Below are positions 55,851 to 64,000 of a stretch of 64,000 nucleotides of DNA, in pieces; position 1 is the first letter of the stretch, and each line of letters starts with the position of its first letter. The notes under the pieces were generated by a model. It ran no database searches. It was not told where the DNA came from and saw only the letters and a list, made by a program, of their open reading frames with translations. The position numbers and the translations under genes were made by a program. The stretch lies in contig OY978529.1 in assembly GCA_963854835.1 (NCBI GenBank), positions 37,878,055-37,942,054 on the forward strand, given 5' to 3'. The DNA is from Megamerina dolium. Its lineage: Eukaryota; Arthropoda; Insecta; Diptera; Megamerinidae.

Positions 55851-58325
55851 CTGTTAAACTCATATGTGAAGGGCAGGATATTTATTGAAAACTGTTTCTA
55901 AGATTTTGTTTGTTTTTATAAACAAATACTGTTCAGCTGACTAAACCGGCAGTCATACTGGTAACCTCATCCACAAAATACCAAAGAACTCAAAGCACGT
56001 TGATCGCAAATACGTAGGTGAGGATATTCGTTGAAAATTGTTTTTAAGATTTTGTTTTTCTTTCTCTCTTAACAAAATTTGTTTTTGGACTGATCGAACT
56101 GGGAATCATACTGACAGTCTGAACCCAGCGCTTTCTGACCTCAAGGAACCGACATATTTTTGAAATTCTTTTTGTGTTGTGTTTTGATTACAGAGTTTAC
56201 CCATACCCCGTTATTCGGCCGAATTATGTTTCGGTAAAGTTGCTCATAAAACGAAAAGCCTTATACCGAAATAAATATTTTCGACATGTATGTTGTATAC
56301 CGGCCTAATAGCGCAGCATTGCGAGCTGCAAATGGAAAAAATGGCATAATAAAAAATGGCTTACTACTAAAATGTCGTATAGATGGCAGAAGTATATCGA
56401 TGTCCATGTCTATTATGAAAATTCGATCTTTTGAAATTTTATTTGGAATCGTTCTATCTCAAAAATTACCAAACCCGAATGGAAGGGATTTTGATACTTT
56501 TTCAGAACTTTAAGTGTCGGTAAAATTTCCAATTACCTGTTGATGGACAGCATATTATTTTTTATCTCGTTGGAAAAAGATAAGTCATGTGGGCTGAATA
56601 AGGGCTTCATCCGGCGCTATGTATGGTACATGAAAACCATATAGAAAAGTGGGGAAATGAACATGGTCGCGCTAATGAAGATTTCATTGTTTTTAACACC
56701 AACCTCTAATTATATGAGATTGCTTATTCATTAATTTACATTTTGGTCTAAATTCACAGCTAAGTGGAAAATAAAAACCACATTAGGGTGGCCCTTACAT
56801 ACCGACAATTGAATTTACTAAATACATTTTTTTTTTTCATTAAACACCTGTCCCTGTCAAAACTTCAAGCAAAAATATTGCATCATCGGAAAAAACGATT
56901 GCTAATCCAAAACACATTTTTGTATTTTTATTAAAGATTTACTATACGAAAAAAAAGAATTCTTAAAAAAAAATTTAATTTTTATTGAATTTATTTTCAA
57001 AATTTCTAAATTAAAATGGAGTGTAACTTTAATAGTACAAATCAATTTTATCTGTAAATGCTAACTCCAAAATATTGCAACATCGAGTCCTCGAAGAATA
57101 AAAAAAAAATACAAAAAAAAAAAAAACAGAGAGTGTTCCTTTTGAAAATTAAATCATACACAATTCTTCGTGGGACTAAGCGCTACTCTAATGCAAATAA
57201 ATAGTACAGACACTCAAAAAACCAATGCCAAAATATGTGTTTGTATTTATGTGTGCTTGTATTTTATTTATTTTTCCTTTTGGTAAAACTGTAATAATTT
57301 ATTGCCACTTTGCATAAACGCCATGGTGATGCAGTGTAGTGAACACATTATAAAACAGGACCAAACAAAGAGGGTGAAAAACAACAACAGCAACCACAAA
57401 AACATCAAAAACTGAATGAACAATGGATGCTCATGCACTCTAAAGAGCTACTGTTGCGCTACTCTCGAAAAATAGTAGCAGCAGCAGCAACAGCAGCAGA
57501 ATCAGCGCCACCACATCTAAATTTAATCGTTTAAAAATGCCATTGGCAACAACTCTATGCAACCGACACAACAATAACAACAGCAAAAGTAACAGTAACG
57601 ATAATGAAAATAACACACTGCCATATGCATTGTGTACTTGTACATATATACCACATAGTATTCGTACGAGGACACTAACATAACTAACGTCCAATGCTAT
57701 ACAAGTGCATACAATCTAACTACACGAGTTAGCCATACACAATAAAACACAATAATAACAATGATAGTAGCAACAACAATAACAACCATAATAATAAGTG
57801 TAGATAATTTAGTCGCATGAGTTACCTTGTGAGTTTTGGTTGTGCCGCAATACTTACTCTTGTTATTGCTATTGTGTTGGTGGATATTGTATTGGTACTC
57901 ACTGTACTTGTATACATGTATTAACTGTAAATCACCTGATCTCCAAAAGACTCCAAATACTCATACATGTTACTGTTACCCACTCATCCATTCACACATA
58001 CTTATACATAAAGTATGAAGGTCTTGAAGGGACTTGACTCAGACCATTCATTTACTAGCAATAATAACATTACCATCATCATCATCATCATCACTATGGC
58101 GGCATATACGAAGAGTAGTTAACTCGTTTTAAATTATGCACACTGCGCTTTGTGCTGTTTGAAATGTTTGAGTGTAAGTGCCCTGTAGAAAATCGGACAT
58201 CAGTAAACATCATCCATGCATCGCGTAATGATCGAGGAGTTGGGGGGAAAAAATGGTTAAATTTTCTTAAATTAAAAATTTAAATCAATTAAAACAAAAA
58301 GTCAAAACAAATGCCCGTTTTATAT
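55851..58325. other. Gene-free region
   Basis: A CCCGTTATTCGGCC motif near 56,206 resembles the MITE terminal sequence and may be a fragment. CAG/CAA and AAC runs (57,380-57,610) and a CAT repeat (58,073-58,093) are present. No exon can be supported. Confidence 0.45.
58073..58093. repeat. (CAT)n microsatellite
   Basis: About seven uninterrupted CAT units. Confidence 0.85.
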
Positions 58326-58329
58326 TTTA

Positions 58330-58645
58330 TTTACTTATAGGCCACGAAGGACCTTTTGATCGAGCTTCGCTACTAGTACTGTTAAATTACAGTATTAGAA
58401 GGGATCTATTTATATTGGCCGGTTCCGAACGGCAGAACCCTTCTAAAATCATTTATCTGAGCTTTGTCACAGATCTCTTTTAGAAGCTTTTTAATGGCAA
58501 ATTGTTACTGCCGGAAGAATTTTCAATTGCTTGCCGACAGAACGAAAACTCTTTCGATAAGAAAATTCGCTGGGGATTGAATCCATATCTACCTACATAT
58601 TAGAAAGCCAATAACCCACCAACCACTGAGCTATGACACCTATGG
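58330..58645 (-). mobile_element. tRNA-derived SINE, copy 5, reverse orientation
   Basis: The complement of the family is visible: GGCCGGTTCCGAACGGCAGA (58,427), GAGCTTTGTCACAGATCTCT, TTGCTTGCCGACAG, TGGGGATTGAATCC (B box complement) and CAACCACTGAGCTATG (A box complement, near 58,619). A deletion has removed part of the anticodon region. Confidence 0.82.
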
Positions 58646-60589
58646 CACAAAGATTATTTTTTCCAAAATTTCTCTTTTCTTCTATGATCGATATTAAAAT
58701 ATTTTAAAAGTTTAAATTGAATATTAAATTCAATAATTCATTGCTAAATTCAATCAAATGACACGTAGAGGACAGTTGATCGGTCATGTTCATTTTCAGG
58801 AAATTTCTTACAGTTCACCTAAGAGTGAAAGGCTGGCAAAAATATTTTGCCCCCTGGGTATTAGTTAGCCTTGTACGGACTTTTTTGGGGAAAAGAAAAA
58901 ACAACAACAAATGTAAGTAATTGGAGATGATAGCTAACGGCCTAGCCGAAAATGCAATTTCAAGCTTTCCCTCAACCAATGATAGTACGACCGCTGCCAG
59001 ATCATCATACTCAGAATAAAAGCTCTGATAAGCAGAAAGCCACCCTAGTATGGGTAATCAAAATTATTAAAAGCTTGCTTCAACAAGAAACGAGCCGGCT
59101 ATGTATCAATGATCCTCCGAAGAAGCCAGCAAAAGGGTGACGAAGTGAATTCTCGACACCACAGTTGCGAGCTCCTTTAGTTAAGCCGTCTGTGTGGAAA
59201 TTTGTTCTTATAATCAATTTCATTGCTTTTTTCTTAATATCACTCATATGAGAAGGAGGTGTGTCGTCCAAGAGTGTTCTTTTTGTCATCTAAGAAAATT
59301 GTGTGGCAAAATTTGTTCATGTATAATATTATGTTATATTTGGTTTTGTTCTCAATTTAATTAGACCATTGTTCATCATATCTAATGGTCTTAGTATGCA
59401 AGCATTTACGGTTGAATGACTGAATCTATACACATCTATCTATACATTAAACATGTTCCAAAATATTCATCGGTATATTTGGTTTTTCGCTCAATTTAAT
59501 TAGTCCATTGTCCACTGTCCACTTTTCTGCTTCAATGAAATTTCTTTCTGAACATTTGAACAAATCTAACATAATATTCACCTGATAATAAAATTTTTAA
59601 TGAATACATGTGCGAAAATGTCGGTAAAATTTTCAAATATGCAAAAATAAAAATAATAATGATAGTATTGCTTTTGTGTATTTATTTATTTGTGGTTCAC
59701 TATAAATTCAAATGTGTGGGAGTAGCTAGTATATGCCTTTATCTATATGATATTTGTGCATAACTTAGTAGTTCAACAAAACAATAACAAAAAAACATCA
59801 ACTAAAGGTAGGAAATAATTATGTTATTTTTGATGAAATTGGGAAATGGTAGAGTATTGGAATAATAATCCTTTTAATTAGTTTCTACAATTTCCACATT
59901 CACTTTGACAATTTATTGAATATGCGTAATTGATATTGCCCATATATAACTTGCAATGTAATTTTAATTATCTTAATGTGTGTACAAATAATTATTTGAA
60001 TATTAAAGCGAAAAGGTGGTAATGGATATAAATGACATAGAACTTAGTGTCCTGGTTTTCAATGTCCTTATTAAATCGCTAATTGTTGATTTTTGCTATA
60101 GTTAATGTTTTGAAATACAGAGGAAGAAGTATTAAGGAACAGGTTGATAAAGCCATAACAAATAATATCATAATATATTTTCTATAAGAGCAAGTAGGTC
60201 ACTTATACAAAGGACCAATGTTGGCCTAAGTTTCCTCCTTTCGGGCAGTCACCTAGACCTACTTACTTACTAGTTCAATTCTTTGACTCGATTAACTCAA
60301 CCGAATTATTTAAGAGTGTGGAATGTGTGTAAATGCGAAAATGTTACAGCAGCATCATAAGAAGAACGATGAAGTTCTAGTGGATCATATGTAGACCGTA
60401 TTGTAATTCGCTCCAAAGACACGATTTAGTTGGTGCGAAAGGTGTAAACGATTTTATGTCTATGGGCAAATACACATTAATTGACATCCTCCCCACTGTT
60501 ATTCATTGCTAAAAAATATTTTTCTATGATAAGGCGGTTATCAGGAAGCAGTTAGCGTTTATGCAAAAGACTAATTACTCCCCACTTTG
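58646..60589. other. Gene-free region
   Basis: A phrase, CTCAATTTAATTAG followed by CCATTGT, occurs at about 59,351 and 59,490. No gene is supported; short open frames at 58,952-59,289 have no recognisable product. Confidence 0.45.
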
Positions 60590-61200
60590 TAACGTTCAAG
60601 GCTAAAAATATCACAAAAAATTTATTCATAAACATTTTAGTCCTTTAAGTCTGATTTTGATGGATCGTTTTCAGGTTTTATTTGAAGTATGAAAAAGAAT
60701 TGCCAGCCTAACAGTAAAAATCTTCTACAAATATTTTGTGCTCATTTCCATAAAAAAATTTTGTAATTTTTTTGAAAGAAAGTTAAACAAAAAATCCACA
60801 TAAATTGGTAATTTAAAGGTTAACATGTTCAACAAATATTTGACGTGTTAAATTTCATTTTACGACGAATTTATTCATAAAATATTTTAGCTCCCATTTA
60901 TATAGATAATTTTAGTAGTAATTCTAATAATTTAAATTTGAATTAGAATTAGTAGAACTTTCAAATGGTCGTTTTGAGGGTTAAAATGTCCCACAAAAAT
61001 GTTAATTCGCATTAAGGATCGTTAAAGACAGCTAAGGATGTTATGTTGACGAAAAAGGATGGAATTTTGTAACATTCAAGAACAAAATTTCACCCAGAAT
61101 TCATTCATAAAACATTTTAAACTCCATCCTCCCATCTTTATGGGTCATTTTAGTACTTTAAAGAAATGTCAAAAAATTCTCACAATCACATCTTCTACAA
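60590..61200 (+). repeat. Three degenerate tandem units of about 230-250 bp
   Basis: TTATTCATAAA followed by CATTTTAG or TATTTTAG occurs near 60,625, 60,878 and 61,105; the units also share GTAACGTTCAAG/GTAACATTCAAG (60,589 and 61,069). Divergence is considerable. Confidence 0.5.
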
Positions 61201-62756
61201 ATACGTTGTGCAATAAATTTCATAGGGACACTACAAAGGCTAGAACCCCAAGGGACAAAAACAAAACCCTCAGCAAACAGCAATTTATTCCTGGTACTTG
61301 TATAATCTTAGAACTAATATTTTTTGTGCCTTTCCAAAATGTTATTCTTCTATAATTTCAGTCATAATATTTTTGTCATATTTGTACTTGTACTTCTTCA
61401 TCAACATTACGAGTATTATATATATTATATATATTATCACTTAGTATGATGTAATCGCCTTATCCGAATACATATGTATGAGTATGTATATAATTTTAAT
61501 TAAATAATTCCACTACCACAACAACAAAAACAACAATCATGGCGATTTAATAATTTTGAATAATTACTTTGTACATTTAATGAAGAAATTATTTGTTTTA
61601 TTATTGTAACATTTCCATAAATGGCGATATTTTGTGTGTGTGTGTGTCTACTTTCTTAATGCCAGCCTTTAATCGCATTTCTACAACTTCATAACCATAC
61701 ATGCGAGTGTGTACATACCTATACATGTATTACATAATATGTAGTAAACACAAAGAATGAAATTGAAGTTGCATCAGCAGCATCAACAGCATCGTTTTTA
61801 TATTTTATCCATCCATTCATTACAATTATTACATAAAACTGCATACCTACACTTCTCATATTCATCGCCCTCATAAAGCGGTAAATATGTAGAATTTTCA
61901 ATTTTCTCTACTCATCTTCTCGAACAAATATTTATAAAGGAAGCAAAAAAAAAATCGTATTTGTTTGTTGCACACATTTTATTGAGTTGGGCAATAAGTT
62001 ATGGGTCTTTTTCGCAGCAACTTGTTTTAATGCAGCAACATCTATACAATTGTTATTGTAGTTGCTGCTGGCAATGCCGTATTAAATGCGTATTTGTCAA
62101 TTGACACAAATTAATGAGTTTATAAATAATATTCTTTATATTTTGCAATTTCACTATAATAAAAACAAGAATGGTGAAGCATTGGTGGGCTCTAATGCTA
62201 TTAAAGAAGTTGTGGAAGTACAAAACAGATAGTTTTTTTGTCAAAAATAAATGAATGAATGAGAAATTTTCATATCAAAGATGTTCATAGATGTGGGCAA
62301 TTTATTATTGAGAAACTTTATGAACCTCGAACTCGATGGATGTCACATGTACTGATTTCATTTCATTCAATCACAAAATCTTAATATTTTTGTATTTCTT
62401 GTAAACAGAAGTAATATCGAACCAGTAATAGGAGTTAGACTAATTACTGATTGTAATCACTTTGGATATTAAATATTTGGGATTTCGCTATTCTGTAATT
62501 TGAGCTTAAGGATTTTATGGAATATTTGACGAATAAAGTTCTGAGTATTTCGGTTTTTGTAGTTTTGTAAAACGATAAAACGATTTTTATTCACCAAGCC
62601 ACACAAGACTAACTATAAGAACCTTTAATGTTCGGCAAAAACGATCCATGTAAAACTTTTGTAGTTTCCCAGATTTTTGTTTCCACAACGACAATTATAT
62701 CGATGACCCTGACCCGGCAAAAATGCGTCCAATATTGGTATAATAAGGGCTTCTTT
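61201..62756. other. Gene-free region
   Basis: Contains short GT and AT repeats. No gene is supported. Confidence 0.45.
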
Positions 62757-63105
62757 AAACGTGCCGTGGTTCAGTGGTTAGTATGTTGGCCTTCTGTTCT
62801 GTAGATCGTAGATTGAATCCCCGGCTGAAGCACAATTTTCAAATAGAAAGATCTTCTTTCCAACGGTTCTCACCTGTCAGCAAGCATTTGTCAATTCTTT
62901 CGGAAGCAACAATTTGCAATGAAAAAGCTTCTAAAAGACCTTTGTGAGAAAGCTCAGAACAAGTGATTCCACAAATATTCTGCCGTTCCGGACCGGCTAA
63001 TATAAGTAGGTCTCCTTTAATGATGTTCAAAATTTAACACGTACAAGAGTATTGGAAGAGAATCTCGACCAAAGGGTCCTTGGGGCCTATAAGTGCCACA
63101 AACAA
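62757..63105 (+). mobile_element. tRNA-derived SINE, copy 6, near full length, diverged
   Basis: Begins near CGTGCCGTGGTTCAGTGGTT with changed A-box bases, then TTGGCCTTCTG and GATTGAATCCCCGGCTGAAG (B box weakened). The body proceeds GGTTCTCACCTGTCAGCAAG, TTCTGCCGTTCCGGACCGGC and GTGCCACAAACAAATTA. More divergent than the 30.05 kb copy. Confidence 0.85.
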
Positions 63106-64000
63106 ATTAGATTAGCCGAACGACTATTTTCAGTGATCTGTGAAAATTACTAGGGTCAGTTTTTTTTTAACTCAGTAAGTTCCAAATAGTACCATCCCGA
63201 AGAAATAATTAATTTTTGTTGTGATCACATATTTTGCCTGAGCCTGAGGGTTTTTTGTGTTAGCTTCATATTTCTTCTGAGATTTGTTATAGAGTTTCTG
63301 CAAAAGCTTTTCCATGATAAATTTTTTGTAGGAAAACTTGCAAATTGCATGGTTAAATGAATACAATGACTTTTTTAATGATACTTTTGACTAACCAAGT
63401 CCTAATACTTTCTCCCCGACGGAGATGAATGTATAAAAAATCACTTTTAAATGAAATCAACGAATGAACATATGCTCATATGACCAAAATATGTAGATTT
63501 AAGTATAAAACGCATATATGAATGGATGGTTGGATCGACGGATAGAGAGGGCATTGCTGAAGGAATCAACGAAATGAATGAATGTTGCACACGGACAGAC
63601 ATAAATATAAAATCCTATTTATGAATGTTGCAAGCATTCATATATACATTTTGGCAATTTGTTGCTAGCAAAATGGGATGTTGTCATTGTTAGTGTTGCC
63701 ATATGGCAATATATATGTGCATACATACAATATAATATGCGCGTGCAGCACAAACACTAGTAAACATGCTGTGGAAGAATATGTACGAGTATATGAACAT
63801 GCATACATATTGCATATGCTATGGATGCGTTTTGGCGTTGCTCAATTTAATTATTTATGACAACAATTTCATGAATTTCATTAAATTCCACACACACACA
63901 CACACACACACATACACCTAGGCATGCACTCATACGTCACGCATACGCACATATATTAAATACGAGTATTAGTATCATACATGCAAAAGGATCATAAGCC
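63106..64000. other. Gene-free region to the window edge
   Basis: 63,265-63,345 weakly resembles the reverse-oriented SINE body. A CA microsatellite lies at 63,889-63,912. No gene is supported. Confidence 0.45.
63889..63912. repeat. (CA)n microsatellite
   Basis: Uninterrupted CA units. Confidence 0.93.

Noticed and set aside
57440..57694. Low-complexity coding exon (CAG/AAC runs)
   Set aside because: The open frames are explained by CAG/CAA repeats; no splice sites or conserved residues could be supported.
58952..59289. Overlapping short open frames on both strands
   Set aside because: No product recognised and no supporting signals.

Overview
The window looks like a piece of a fly (Diptera, Brachycera) genome. 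It is very AT-rich, full of microsatellites and transposable-element debris, and has no operons, rRNA or functional tRNA genes. The element families (BEL/Pao, Jockey, RTE-like LINEs, mariner, IS630-like and tRNA-derived SINEs) together with the codon and intron structure suggest a higher fly, perhaps a tephritid fruit fly. That species-level guess is inference from general pattern only.

Layout. 0-2.7 kb: the gag end of a BEL/Pao retrotransposon with a possible 3' LTR. 4.3-5.2 kb: the 3' end (RNase H and zinc knuckle) of a LINE. 7.6-10.7 kb: a broken mariner, then a 5'-truncated Jockey LINE, both on the minus strand. 10.7-21 kb: gene-free DNA with a duplicated repeat (14.4-15.8 kb), an RTE-like LINE fragment (17.6 kb) and a degenerate AT-rich tandem array (about 20.1-21.1 kb) ending at a mariner relic. 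22.8-25.5 kb: three pieces of one RTE-like LINE family, one of them nearly 1.9 kb. 25.5-30.7 kb: degenerate repeat modules, SINEs, a transposase relic and a short MITE. 30.8-34.1 kb: a 3.3 kb near-palindrome with arms of about 1.5-1.6 kb. 39.5-41.3 kb: the only convincing host gene, the last two exons of an unidentified minus-strand gene. Their splice phases match, and the intron carries a LINE insertion with an 11-bp target duplication. 42.2-44.0 kb: an IS630-like transposase relic split by a Jockey copy flanked by a perfect 12-bp target duplication. 49-52.4 kb: another LINE, SINEs, a decayed relative of the palindrome arm carrying nested insertions, and a second MITE. 54.85-55.85 kb: a mariner copy with intact inverted termini and TA duplications. 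The rest holds SINE copies, microsatellites and unassigned AT-rich DNA.

How the parts relate. All the element coding regions seen are truncated or interrupted, so the window reads as intergenic or intronic DNA built from nested insertions. The best leads for new biology are the palindrome (it could be transcribed into a long hairpin), the family of roughly 150-bp modules shared between the palindrome and other sites, the SINE family with six clear copies, and the unidentified host gene with a glycine/serine-rich segment and a hydrophobic C-terminus.
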